Made by a program: the position numbers and the translations under genes. Shown piece by piece: positions 1 through 7,641 of a DNA stretch of 64,000 nt. The DNA is from Parapusillimonas sp013416435 (GTDB taxonomy: Bacteria > Pseudomonadota > Gammaproteobacteria > Burkholderiales > Burkholderiaceae_B): the NCBI RefSeq assembly GCF_052180245.1, contig NZ_CP197474.1, forward strand, positions 4,340,001 to 4,404,000. The letters run 5' to 3'. The notes beneath the pieces were generated by a model, which saw nothing but the letters and a program-made list of their open reading frames with translations, was not told where the DNA came from and searched no databases. Position 1 is the stretch's first letter, and each line of letters begins with the position of its first letter.

Positions 1-1
1 C

Positions 2-79
2 CACATTCTGGGCGAGGACTGGATGCAGAACTACGTGCGCGACGCCAATGCGGGCGGCATCGAGCGCGTGCTGGTTTGA
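2..79 (+). CDS. C-terminal end of an unidentified protein (partial)
   Basis: Only the last 25 codons and the TGA stop lie in the window; the frame reads HILGEDWMQNYVRDANAGG and continues to a stop at 77-79. An ILGxxW-type ending is compatible with a metal-dependent TIM-barrel hydrolase such as an M19 membrane dipeptidase, but the fragment is too short to assign. The stop codon lies in the first unit of the repeat array that follows, so the array begins inside this gene's last codons. The gene converges on apt. Confidence 0.5.
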   Translation, partial: HILGEDWMQNYVRDANAGGIERVLV

Positions 80-201
80 GTGATGGGGTCAGACCCCGTA
101 CGATTTGAGTGATGGGGTCAGACCCCGTACGATTTGAGTGATGGGGTCAGACCCCGTACAGGGTCTGACCCCCCAATGCTTTACGTACGGGGTCTGACCC
201 C
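75..201. repeat. Palindromic repeat cluster 1, with a 29-bp tandem array
   Basis: Three consecutive 29-bp units begin at 75, 104 and 133. Each has the leader TTTGAGTGAT followed by the half-site GGGGTCAGACCCC and GTACGA (GTACAG in the third). The third unit runs into a full 30-bp palindrome at 143-172, and a further right half-site is at 189-201. The cluster fills the space between two converging genes. The tandem iteration suggests slippage or unequal crossing-over at this copy; none of the other clusters in the window is iterated this way. Confidence 0.9.
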
Positions 202-208
202 TCGTGCT

Positions 209-754
209 TTAGCCTTCGTTGAAATCGCAAACGGTATAAATCGGCAGGCCGGTTTCCCTTAGCGCTTTCGACCCGCCGAGATACGGCAGGTCGATGATGG
301 CGGCGGCCTCGATCACGTTCGCACCCAGGCGCTGCAGCAGCCTGGACGCCGCCACCATGGTTCCGCCGGTGGCGATGAGATCGTCGATCAGCAGCACGCG
401 CTGCCCGGGACGCACCGCATCGGTATGCATCTCGACCGCGGCATTGCCGTATTCCAGGGAATACTCTTCGGCCACGGTCCGGTAGGGCAGCTTCCCCTTT
501 TTCCGGATGGGCACGAATCCCAGGTTCAGCTCATAGGCCAGCACTGAGCCCAGGATGAATCCGCGAGCGTCTATGCCTGCCACGAGATCCAGGCGCTGCC
601 GCATATAACGGTACACGAACAGATCGATCAGCACCCGGAACGACCGGGGATCTTGCAGCACCGGGGTAATATCGCGGAAAGTGACGCCGGGTTTCGGCCA
701 ATCAGGCACGCTACGGATCGCGCCGCGCACGTAGCTCACAGGATCAATATGCAT
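209..754 (-). CDS. apt: Adenine phosphoribosyltransferase
   Basis: This cytoplasmic purine-salvage enzyme makes AMP and pyrophosphate from adenine and PRPP. The 181-residue product has the type I PRTase PRPP-binding motif VLLIDDLIATGGT at about 120-132 and the Apt-type N-terminus (PDWPKPGVTFRDITP, about 17-31). The frame is open upstream to 874, but family length and the alignment of the N-terminus favour the ATG at 754. The longer version would overlap the divergent kdsD. No clear Shine-Dalgarno sequence precedes the start. It is transcribed divergently from kdsD across about 70 bases. Confidence 0.95.
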   Translation of the reverse strand: MHIDPVSYVRGAIRSVPDWPKPGVTFRDITPVLQDPRSFRVLIDLFVYRYMRQRLDLVAGIDARGFILGSVLAYELNLGFVPIRKKGKLPYRTVAEEYSLEYGNAAVEMHTDAVRPGQRVLLIDDLIATGGTMVAASRLLQRLGANVIEAAAIIDLPYLGGSKALRETGLPIYTVCDFNEG

Positions 755-825
755 GGAATTTGTGACTAAAGCAAAAAAGGCCCAGCGCTGAGTATAAGCG
801 CTTTCTATGCGATTAAAATCGGCAA

Positions 826-1815
826 ATGGAAACACCACCCAACCCCGACCCACGCGAGGCGCTGGCTTCCGCACACCGTACTTTCGCCACGGAAATCCAG
901 GCGCTGCAAGCGCTTGACCATCGCCTGGATGCCTCGTTCAGCCTGGCCGTGGACATGATCCTGAACTGCGACGGCCGCGTCGTGGTGACCGGGATCGGCA
1001 AGTCCGGGCACATCGCCAAGAAGATTGCGGCCACTCTGGCCTCCACAGGCACGCCCGCCTTTTTCATGCATGCCGCCGAAGCCATTCACGGCGACTTGGG
1101 CATGCTGACCGCCCAGGACATCGTTCTGGCCATTTCGTATTCGGGCGCCGCGAACGAACTGCTCACGGTGCTGAGCGTCGCCAAGCGCATGGGCACCCGC
1201 ATCATCGCCATCACCGGCCACCCGCGATCCGATCTGGCCCAGAATGCCGATCTCCATCTGGATGCCCATGTGGCCCAGGAAGCCTGCCCGCTCAATCTCG
1301 CACCCACCGCGAGCACCACGGCCGCCCTGGTGCTGGGCGACGCCATCGCCGTTGCCTGCCTGGAAAGCCGCGGCTTCAGCCGCGAGGATTTCGCGCGCTC
1401 CCATCCGGGCGGCGCGCTGGGACGCAAGCTCTTGACCCTGGTGCGCGACGTCATGCGCACCGGTGTCGCCCTGCCGCTGGTGCGCACGAACACGCCCATC
1501 GCCGACGCCCTGGCCGAGATGTCGTCCAAGGGCATGGGCATGACCATCGTCGTCGATGACACGCAGCGCCCCGTCGGCATCTTCACCGACGGCGATCTTC
1601 GCCGCCTGATCGCCAGGCATGGCGACATCCGGCCGTTGACGGTCGAAGCGGGCATGACGCGCGGCCCCAAATCGGTTCCGCCCGGCGCGCTGGCCATCGA
1701 AGCGGCAGCGCTGATGGATTCCGGCCGACTCAGCCAAATGCTGGTGGTGGACGATAGCGGGCTATTATTAGGCGCTTTACACATGCACGACCTGCTCGCC
1801 GCCAAGGTTATCTGA
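826..1815 (+). CDS. kdsD: Arabinose-5-phosphate isomerase
   Basis: KdsD converts ribulose-5-phosphate to arabinose-5-phosphate, the first step of KDO synthesis for lipopolysaccharide. The 329-residue protein has an N-terminal SIS sugar-isomerase domain (about 48-180, with GIGKSGHIAKKIAATL and ISYSGAANE), the SHPGGALGR segment carrying a conserved His near 193, and two CBS domains (about 207-265 and 275-329). Length and domain order are those of the KpsF/GutQ/KdsD family. kdsC starts two bases after its stop. Placement at the head of kdsC-lptCAB supports a biosynthetic role rather than the gut or kps paralogues. Confidence 0.95.
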   Translation: METPPNPDPREALASAHRTFATEIQALQALDHRLDASFSLAVDMILNCDGRVVVTGIGKSGHIAKKIAATLASTGTPAFFMHAAEAIHGDLGMLTAQDIVLAISYSGAANELLTVLSVAKRMGTRIIAITGHPRSDLAQNADLHLDAHVAQEACPLNLAPTASTTAALVLGDAIAVACLESRGFSREDFARSHPGGALGRKLLTLVRDVMRTGVALPLVRTNTPIADALAEMSSKGMGMTIVVDDTQRPVGIFTDGDLRRLIARHGDIRPLTVEAGMTRGPKSVPPGALAIEAAALMDSGRLSQMLVVDDSGLLLGALHMHDLLAAKVI

Positions 1816-1817
1816 TC

Positions 1818-2417
1818 ATGAACCTGCCCAAACTGACTCATCCCGCCGAAGCGCTGATCCTTGCGAAAGTGCCTCCCGCCGTCATCGAAAGAGCACGGCA
1901 AGTACGCCTCATGATTTTCGACGTCGACGGGGTGTTGACCGACGGCCGTCTCTGGTACAGTGAGCACGGAGAACTCATGAAGGGCTTTCACGCCCTGGAT
2001 GGGCATGGCCTGCGCCTGATGCGCGAAAGCGGCGTCGACGTCGCCCTGATGACGGGGCGCGAAGGCCCCATCGTGGCGCGAAGGGCCGCCGAACTGGGCA
2101 TTCCTCTTGTCTTCCAGGGCGTGCGCGACAAAGGCCAGGCCATATCCCGGCTGGCTCAGGAACAAGGCCTTGAATTGTCCGAGGTAGGTTATATGGGCGA
2201 CGACATCATCGACATGGCCGCATTGCAGCGGGTTGGCTTCGCGGCCAGCGTGCCCAATGCGCCCGCCTATGTCAGCCAGATCGTCCATTGGGTCTCGAGC
2301 CGGCCGGGCGGATCAGGCGCCGTGCGCGACTGCTGCGACGTCATCCTTGCGGCGCAGGGCCGGCTTGGCGGCTTCCTTGCCAGTGGAACCGCCCGCCTCA
2401 GCGGCGCCATTCAGTAA
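1818..2417 (+). CDS. kdsC: 3-deoxy-D-manno-octulosonate 8-phosphate phosphatase
   Basis: KdsC removes the phosphate from KDO-8-phosphate to release KDO. It is a HAD-superfamily, cap-less C0 enzyme of 199 residues. Visible motifs are the nucleophile motif DVDGVLTDG (Asp35 and Asp37), Thr79 in ALMTGREG, the conserved Lys near 105, and the metal-binding GDD at 127-129. It sits between kdsD and lptC, so KDO synthesis is co-transcribed with LPS export. The last residues are less conserved and Gly/Ala-rich. Confidence 0.95.
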   Translation: MNLPKLTHPAEALILAKVPPAVIERARQVRLMIFDVDGVLTDGRLWYSEHGELMKGFHALDGHGLRLMRESGVDVALMTGREGPIVARRAAELGIPLVFQGVRDKGQAISRLAQEQGLELSEVGYMGDDIIDMAALQRVGFAASVPNAPAYVSQIVHWVSSRPGGSGAVRDCCDVILAAQGRLGGFLASGTARLSGAIQ

Positions 2418-2421
2418 GCCC

Positions 2422-3045
2422 ATGAAAGAACGCGCGCCAGCCATCGTCGCCATCCTGCTGCTGCTTGCCCTGGTCGCCGGCACCTGGTGGGCGGCCGATT
2501 ATGCCCGGCGATCCATACCCATCGATCCGCCAAGGCGGATCACGCACGAGCCGGATTCCTGGGCCACCCAGTTCACGATGGTGCGCACCGATGCAAAAGG
2601 CTACGCCATCAATCGCCTTGAAGGCGACCGCATGCAGCACTATCCGGACGACGATTCGTACGAGATCACTCAGGCCCGGGCCGTGGGACAGCAGCCCGGC
2701 ACGCCGATCACCGTGGGCACGTCGGACACCGCCGTCATGGACCAGGACGGCGACCGCATCGTCATGAAGGGCAACGCGCATGTGCGCCGCCAGCCCGGCC
2801 AGGACACCCCTGTGCTCGACGTCAAAAGCGACGAGCTGACCTTGCTGCCCGACCAGGACCTGGTCTTCACCGATCTCCCCGCTCTGGTCGTGCACGGAAA
2901 ATCCGTCATGAACGGCACGGGCATGCGTTACGATAACAAGACACGGCAGCTCCAAGTGTTTTCGTCCACCGACGTCAAAATTTCCGGCGAAGAGTCCCGT
3001 TCCAGACGCGGCACAGCGCCCGAACAAACAGAAAAAAAACCATGA
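2422..3045 (+). CDS. lptC: LPS export inner-membrane protein LptC
   Basis: LptC passes lipopolysaccharide from the LptBFG ABC transporter to periplasmic LptA. The 207-residue product has one N-terminal membrane anchor (about 7-25, rich in Ile, Leu and Ala) followed by a beta-rich OstA-like periplasmic domain. The frame is open far upstream inside kdsC, but the ATG at 2422, four bases after the kdsC stop, gives the expected membrane-anchored start. Its end overlaps the lptA start by four bases (ATGA), indicating translational coupling. Identification rests on size, topology and context more than on short motifs. Confidence 0.9.
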   Translation: MKERAPAIVAILLLLALVAGTWWAADYARRSIPIDPPRRITHEPDSWATQFTMVRTDAKGYAINRLEGDRMQHYPDDDSYEITQARAVGQQPGTPITVGTSDTAVMDQDGDRIVMKGNAHVRRQPGQDTPVLDVKSDELTLLPDQDLVFTDLPALVVHGKSVMNGTGMRYDNKTRQLQVFSSTDVKISGEESRSRRGTAPEQTEKKP

Positions 3046-3656
3046 ATCCACAAAGACCCTCATTCCTCGCCGCCCTTCTGCTCGCTTCCGCCGCCATGCT
3101 CGCACCGGCGCTTGGCCTCGCCCAGCAAAACGGCGGCAAGCCGGCCGCTCCCGCGGAAGAGCCCGACACCCTCATTCTTTCCGATACGCTCAACTACGAC
3201 GACGCGAAGAAGGAAAGCGTCTTCACGGGCAATGTCATCCTGACCCGCGGCCCCATGACCCTGCGCTCCGACAAGCTCGTCATGCGCGAAGACGCCGACG
3301 GCTTCCAGCATGGCACGGCCACGGTCGAGCCCGGCAAGCTCGTGTTCATCCGCCAGGAAAATCCCGAAAAGTTCGAGATCCTGGAGGCCAAAGGGCTGCG
3401 CGCCGTCTACAACGGCAAGTCCGAGGAAATCGAAGTGATCGGCCAGGCGGTCATCACGCGCTTCATCTGTGGCAAGCCCTTCGACAACATCCAGGGCGAG
3501 CGCGTCATATATCGTCAGAAAACGGAAACCTATCAGGCCTACGGCGGTCCAAACTCCGCAGCCCAGGGCGGGCGTGTACGCTCCCTGGCGCAACCGCGCG
3601 CCAAGGCCGATGCGGCCGCCGCGGCATGCAAACAGAAATCCGCGTCAGGTGGATAG
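3042..3656 (+). CDS. lptA: Periplasmic LPS-transport protein LptA
   Basis: LptA forms the periplasmic bridge that carries LPS to the outer membrane. The 204-residue precursor has a signal peptide with a likely cleavage after ALGLA near residue 27, then an OstA/LptA beta-jellyroll domain (DTLNYDDAKKESVFTGNVILTRG and following). The C-terminal 30 residues are a Gly/Ala/Lys-rich, low-complexity tail longer than in many homologues. It overlaps lptC by four bases and is followed 30 bases later by lptB. Confidence 0.93.
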   Translation: MNPQRPSFLAALLLASAAMLAPALGLAQQNGGKPAAPAEEPDTLILSDTLNYDDAKKESVFTGNVILTRGPMTLRSDKLVMREDADGFQHGTATVEPGKLVFIRQENPEKFEILEAKGLRAVYNGKSEEIEVIGQAVITRFICGKPFDNIQGERVIYRQKTETYQAYGGPNSAAQGGRVRSLAQPRAKADAAAAACKQKSASGG

Positions 3657-3686
3657 CATCCGCCTCGCATACCGAAGACGACGTTT

Positions 3687-4496
3687 ATGTTTCATTCCAA
3701 CAAGCTGAAGCCGGGTGGCGGCCGTCCAGCGACGGCCCGCCCTCCCCGTTCAGCACAAGGCAGCCTGCGCGCCACAGGCCTGCGAAAAACCTATGGCAAG
3801 CGCACGGTCGTCCAAGACGTCTCGCTGTCGGTCGACAGCGGCGAAGTCGTGGGCCTGCTGGGTCCCAATGGCGCAGGCAAGACCACCAGCTTCTACATGA
3901 TCGTGGGCATCGTCCCCACGGACGCCGGACGCATCGAAATCGACGGCACGCCCATCACCAGCATGCCCATGCACAAGCGGGCGCGGCTGGGGCTGTCCTA
4001 CCTGCCTCAAGACGCCTCGGTCTTCCGGCGCCTCACCGTCGAGGAAAACATACGCGCGGTGCTGGAACTGCAAACCAACGACACCGGCGCCACACTGAGC
4101 TCGGCGGAAATCGGCGAGAACCTCGAATCCCTCATCGATGAACTGCAGATCGGCCACATCCGCAACAACACGGCCATCTCGCTGTCGGGCGGCGAACGGC
4201 GGCGCGTGGAAATCGCCCGCGCCCTGGCCACTCATCCGCGCTTCATCCTGCTCGACGAGCCTTTCGCCGGCGTCGACCCCATCGCCGTCATCGAAATCCA
4301 GCGCATCGTGCATTTTCTGAAAAGCCGCAACATCGGCGTGCTGATCACCGACCACAACGTGCGCGAAACACTCGGCATCTGCGACCGCGCCTACATCATC
4401 AGCGAAGGCAAGGTGCTGACCGACGGGCACCCCAACGAAATCATCGACAACGAAGCCGTCCGCAAGGTCTACCTGGGCAAGAACTTCAAGATGTAG
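3687..4496 (+). CDS. lptB: LPS export ABC transporter ATP-binding protein LptB
   Basis: LptB is the cytoplasmic ATPase that powers LPS extraction by LptFG. The 269-residue protein has Walker A GPNGAGKTT (59-67), the signature LSGGE (166-170), Walker B FILLDE (about 186-191) and the H-loop TDHNVRETL (His223), a string typical of LptB. The N-terminus carries about 25 extra Arg/Pro/Ser-rich residues before the ABC core. A start a little further in is possible, but no better ATG is seen. rpoN, which often follows lptB in proteobacteria, does not follow here; a palindromic repeat cluster does. Confidence 0.95.
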   Translation: MFHSNKLKPGGGRPATARPPRSAQGSLRATGLRKTYGKRTVVQDVSLSVDSGEVVGLLGPNGAGKTTSFYMIVGIVPTDAGRIEIDGTPITSMPMHKRARLGLSYLPQDASVFRRLTVEENIRAVLELQTNDTGATLSSAEIGENLESLIDELQIGHIRNNTAISLSGGERRRVEIARALATHPRFILLDEPFAGVDPIAVIEIQRIVHFLKSRNIGVLITDHNVRETLGICDRAYIISEGKVLTDGHPNEIIDNEAVRKVYLGKNFKM

Positions 4497-4503
4497 CGGT
4501 GGG

Positions 4504-4652
4504 GGGGTCAGACCCCGCATGGGGTCTGACCCCTTGAATGTTTGGGGTCGGACCCCGTACGGGGTCCGACCCCCTCCCGGCCATTTGACTTAGCTCAATC
4601 CCCGGCCATTTAGCACCCCGTAGGGGTCGAACCCTATGCAGGGTCCGACCCC
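4504..4652. repeat. Palindromic repeat cluster 2, between lptB and hpf
   Basis: There are two good 30-bp palindromes at 4504-4533 (spacer GCAT) and 4544-4573 (G/C variant, spacer GTAC), and a degenerate third copy at 4623-4652. Between the second and third copies an 11-base direct repeat CCCGGCCATTT occurs at 4576-4586 and 4601-4611. This 282-base gap between lptB and hpf is one of the few clusters between two genes running the same way. I see no remnant of rpoN in it. Confidence 0.9.
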
Positions 4653-4778
4653 AGCCACTTGATTTCGTCCACATAATCTATACACTGGAATCATGACAAA
4701 CTCGTTTAAAAGGAGTCCAGCCATAAATCAATAACGCGCATTCGCGCATCATGTTTTTTCTAGCAAGGAGAGCCCAAT

Positions 4779-5108
4779 ATGAACCTGAGCATTAGTGGTC
4801 GTCACCTCGAAGTAACCCCCGCAATTCGCGAATACGTACTCAACAAAATGTCGCGGGTATCGCGCCATTTCGACAACGTCATCGACACACAGGTCATACT
4901 CTCGATCGAACGTCTCAAGCATACGGCTGAAGTCACCATGCGTCTTCGCGGCAAAGACATACACTGCGCCGCTTCCGACGAAAACCTCTACGCCGCCATA
5001 GATCTGTTGGCCGATAAAATCGACCGTCAGGTCATCAAGTACAAAACCAAGGTTCAGGATCACGCCCACGAGCCCGTCAAACGGCAAAGCGTATCCACCG
5101 TCGAGTAG
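4779..5108 (+). CDS. hpf: Ribosome hibernation-promoting factor (short HPF/YfiA type)
   Basis: Hpf binds the decoding region of 30S subunits and silences ribosomes in slow growth. The 109-residue protein begins MNLSISGRHLEVTPAIREYV and has the beta-alpha-beta-beta-beta-alpha ribosome-binding fold segments ending in ADKIDRQVIKYKTK. It lacks the C-terminal dimerisation domain of long HPF. A good Shine-Dalgarno sequence AAGGAG lies about ten bases before the ATG. It sits in the usual rpoN-hpf-ptsN position but without rpoN. Confidence 0.95.
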   Translation: MNLSISGRHLEVTPAIREYVLNKMSRVSRHFDNVIDTQVILSIERLKHTAEVTMRLRGKDIHCAASDENLYAAIDLLADKIDRQVIKYKTKVQDHAHEPVKRQSVSTVE

Positions 5109-5183
5109 CACTCATTCCCATCGCGCCCGGCTGCGGCAGGCCTGATACGCCTGCTTGAAACTTCGCTGCCGCCGATGGCATCC

Positions 5184-5218
5184 GGCCTCAATCGCCCTGC
5201 GTGATTGGGGCCTTAGTT
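5184..5218 (+). terminator. Putative intrinsic terminator after hpf
   Basis: GGCCTCAATC (5184-5193) can pair with GATTGGGGCC (5203-5212), with one G-U pair and a nine-base loop, followed by TTAGTTAT. The T-run is broken, so termination may be partial. The hairpin separates hpf from the strong promoter-like sequence just downstream that would serve ptsN. Confidence 0.45.
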
Positions 5219-5225
5219 ATGCCTT

Positions 5226-5255
5226 TTGATACAAAAGAGGCAAAGCTCATATAAT
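5226..5255 (+). promoter_or_regulatory. Sigma-70-type promoter for ptsN-hprK-rapZ-rlpA
   Basis: TTGATA at 5226-5231 and a perfect TATAAT at 5250-5255 are separated by 18 bases. The predicted transcription start is around 5262, which is the A of the first ptsN ATG, so the message may be leaderless. No Shine-Dalgarno sequence is visible upstream of that ATG, which fits. Confidence 0.6.
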
Positions 5256-5261
5256 TACCCC

Positions 5262-5717
5262 ATGAACCTAATGTCGCGCATCCTGCCGTTGTCCAATGTC
5301 GTGCTCGATCTTGCCGCCACAAGCAAAAAGCGCGCCTTCGAACAAGCGGGCCTACTCTTCGAGAATCATCATGGTATCGCCCGCACGGCGGTTTTTCACA
5401 GCCTCATCGCTCGCGAGCGCCTGGGCTCGACCGCATTGGGGCACCACGTCGCCGTGCCTCACGGCCGCATCAAGGACTTGAAGGAGCCTTGCGCCGCCTT
5501 CATCCGCTTGGCCGACCCGGTGCGATTCGATGCCACAGATGGGCGCATGGCCAGCCTGCTGTTCATTTTGCTGGTTCCGGAAACCGCCACGCAGCTGCAC
5601 CTGGACCTTCTGGCGGAAATCGCGCGTCTGATGTCCGACCCAAGCCTCCGCCAGGCGCTGTCCACGGAAACCGATCCGGCGGTGATACACCGGCTCCTGA
5701 CCGGCGGCGAACAGTAG
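5262..5717 (+). CDS. ptsN: Nitrogen-PTS enzyme IIA (EIIA-Ntr)
   Basis: PtsN is the phosphoryl-accepting regulatory protein of the nitrogen PTS and modulates potassium, nitrogen and envelope responses by protein contacts. The 151-residue product is one PTS EIIA type-2 domain; the phosphorylated histidine is in VAVPHGRI (about His67). Two in-frame ATGs occur, at 5262 and 5271. The frame also extends upstream without a plausible ribosome site. The promoter geometry puts transcription start at about 5262. It precedes hprK by 23 bases, the usual betaproteobacterial arrangement. Confidence 0.93.
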   Translation: MNLMSRILPLSNVVLDLAATSKKRAFEQAGLLFENHHGIARTAVFHSLIARERLGSTALGHHVAVPHGRIKDLKEPCAAFIRLADPVRFDATDGRMASLLFILLVPETATQLHLDLLAEIARLMSDPSLRQALSTETDPAVIHRLLTGGEQ

Positions 5718-5740
5718 CGTTAACAGGCCCTAGTCCCATC

Positions 5741-6670
5741 ATGCTTACCATCCAAGACCTCGTCAGCGACAATGCGGAAAAAATCCCATTCGCATGGGAA
5801 GCCGGCCTGGAAGCAGCCCAGAGACTCATTCCGGATATCGGCGAATCGGGTGCCGACCTCGTCGGGCACTTCAACCTCATACACCCGTCCCGCATTCAAG
5901 TCTTCGGATCCGAAGAGCTCTCTTTTTACAGGCGTTCCGATGCCGACCGCCGCCAGCAATTCCTGCAGGACCTGCTGGCGGGAAACGTGCCCGCCATCCT
6001 GATCGCAGAAGGCCAACCCATTCCTCAAGAGGTCCTGGCGTTCTGCAATCAGCAGCAGATACCGCTGCTGTCCACCCCCATGGATGCCGCGCGCGTCATC
6101 GACCTGCTGCGCATCTATCTGGGCAAGCGCCTTGCACCGAAAACCACCGTCCACGGCGTCTTCATGGACGTCCTGGGCCTGGGCGTCCTCATCACCGGCG
6201 AATCGGGCCTCGGCAAAAGCGAGCTCGCCCTGGAACTCATTTCCCGTGGACACGGCCTGGTGGCCGATGACGCGGTCGAGCTCTCACGCACCGCTCCCCA
6301 CATCATCGAGGGGCATTGCCCGCCCCTGCTGCAGAACCTGCTCGAAGTCCGGGGATTAGGCCTGCTCGACATCCGCACCATCTTCGGCGAAACCTCGGTC
6401 CGGCGCAAAATGACCCTGAAGCTCAAGGTTCAGCTGGTGCGCTCCAATACCGACACCTTCGAACGGCTTCCCGTCCAGGACCAGACCGAGGAAATCCTCG
6501 GCCTTCCCATCAAGCGGGTCATGCTGCAGGTGGCGGCGGGCAGAAACCTGGCCGTGCTCGTCGAGGCCGCTGTGCGCAACACGATCCTGACATTCCGCGG
6601 CATCGACACCATGGGCGAATTCATCGAGCGCCAGGCGCTGGCCATCATGGAGAGCAGCCGGCAAGAATAA
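5741..6670 (+). CDS. hprK: HPr kinase/phosphorylase
   Basis: HprK phosphorylates and dephosphorylates HPr-like proteins on serine. The 309-residue protein has an N-terminal HprK domain and a C-terminal kinase domain with Walker A GESGLGKS (153-160), the conserved His in VHGVFMDVLG (about His138), and the HprK signature region around VRRKMTLKLKVQLV and VAAGRNLAVLVEAA. The frame is open from 5489, but the ATG at 5741 gives the standard start MLTIQDLVSDNAEKIP. No HPr gene is seen in the window. It is flanked by ptsN and rapZ. Confidence 0.95.
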   Translation: MLTIQDLVSDNAEKIPFAWEAGLEAAQRLIPDIGESGADLVGHFNLIHPSRIQVFGSEELSFYRRSDADRRQQFLQDLLAGNVPAILIAEGQPIPQEVLAFCNQQQIPLLSTPMDAARVIDLLRIYLGKRLAPKTTVHGVFMDVLGLGVLITGESGLGKSELALELISRGHGLVADDAVELSRTAPHIIEGHCPPLLQNLLEVRGLGLLDIRTIFGETSVRRKMTLKLKVQLVRSNTDTFERLPVQDQTEEILGLPIKRVMLQVAAGRNLAVLVEAAVRNTILTFRGIDTMGEFIERQALAIMESSRQE

Positions 6671-6768
6671 CGCCCTGTCGGCCCCACGGCGACACGCGGC
6701 CATCTATCGTTTTTCGGGAGCCACGCCGCCCATCGGATGTCCTCCCACCAAGTGGAACCTCTCTCGTC

Positions 6769-7641
6769 ATGCTCAAAATTGTGCTTATCACGGGAATATC
6801 CGGCTCGGGCAAGTCCGTAGCCCTGCGCCTGCTCGAAGATGCGGGCTATACCTGTGTCGATAATCTGCCTGTGCGATTTCTGCACGATTTCATCGCCAGC
6901 ACGAGCGAAAGCGGACTGGAGCGTGTCGCCGTCGCCATCGATGTCCGCTCGCCCGGCGAACTGGACGACCTTCCCGGCGTCATCACCAGCCTGCGCGCCA
7001 TGGGCATGGCTTTCCGGGTCATTTTTCTGGATGCCAACGACCACACGCTGCAACAGCGGTATTCGGAGTCCCGCCGGCGGCATCCTCTTACCGACAGGCT
7101 TCAGAAGGACGGCAAATCTCCTTCCCTGCAGGAATGCATCGACACCGAACGGGAATTGCTCGCGCCACTGCGGGAACAGGAACACGTCATTGATACGTCG
7201 GACCTCACCCCCGGTCAATTGCGCGCCTGGGTGCGCGATCTGGTTCAGGCCGACCGCGCGCCCGTCGTACTGACCTTCGAGTCTTTCGCCTACAAGCGCG
7301 GCGTCCCCGGAGACGCCGACCTCGTCTTCGATGTTCGCTGCCTGCCCAATCCCCATTATGACCAGAACCTCAGGCCGCTCACGGGCCGGGACGCCCCGGT
7401 GGCGGAATGGCTGTCGCAGTTCGGCAGTGTCGAAGCCATGATCGACGACATCGCCAGCTTCATCCGCCGCTGGCTGCCGCTGTACATGCAGGACACGCGC
7501 AACTACCTGACTGTCGCCGTCGGCTGTACAGGCGGCAAGCACCGCTCGGTCTATGTCACCGAACAGCTCGCCCTGCGCTTTGCCGACCACTCACCCCTGT
7601 TGATAAGGCACCGAAACCAGCCGCCGCCCGATATTCCATGA
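6769..7641 (+). CDS. rapZ: RNase adapter / nucleotide-binding protein RapZ
   Basis: RapZ family proteins bind small RNAs and nucleotides; in enterobacteria RapZ directs RNase E to GlmZ, tuning glucosamine-6-phosphate synthesis. The 290-residue product has an N-terminal P-loop GISGSGKS (9-16) and the conserved C-terminal domain with VAVGCTGGKHRSVYVTEQLA. Whether GlmY/GlmZ-like RNAs exist in this organism cannot be told from here. The gene starts 98 bases after hprK, and its stop overlaps the rlpA start (ATGA). Confidence 0.95.
   Translation: MLKIVLITGISGSGKSVALRLLEDAGYTCVDNLPVRFLHDFIASTSESGLERVAVAIDVRSPGELDDLPGVITSLRAMGMAFRVIFLDANDHTLQQRYSESRRRHPLTDRLQKDGKSPSLQECIDTERELLAPLREQEHVIDTSDLTPGQLRAWVRDLVQADRAPVVLTFESFAYKRGVPGDADLVFDVRCLPNPHYDQNLRPLTGRDAPVAEWLSQFGSVEAMIDDIASFIRRWLPLYMQDTRNYLTVAVGCTGGKHRSVYVTEQLALRFADHSPLLIRHRNQPPPDIP

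Noticed and set aside
75..161. CRISPR-like regular 29-bp spacing
   Set aside because: The units are identical end to end with no unique spacers, and there are no cas genes; it is a tandem copy of the palindromic repeat.
804..825. Possible leaderless promoter for kdsD (TTAAAAT near 813-819)
   Set aside because: No -35 element at a workable distance; AT-rich sequence before a start codon is not enough.
1086..2288. Open frame of about 400 codons on the minus strand across kdsD and kdsC
   Set aside because: It is antisense to two well-supported genes with all catalytic motifs; its product is low-complexity and typical of GC-rich shadow frames.
4653..4778. Possible sigma-70 promoter for hpf (TTGATT, CATAAT, TATACA strings)
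   Set aside because: No pair of elements has acceptable spacing; TTGATT to TATACA is only 14 bases.
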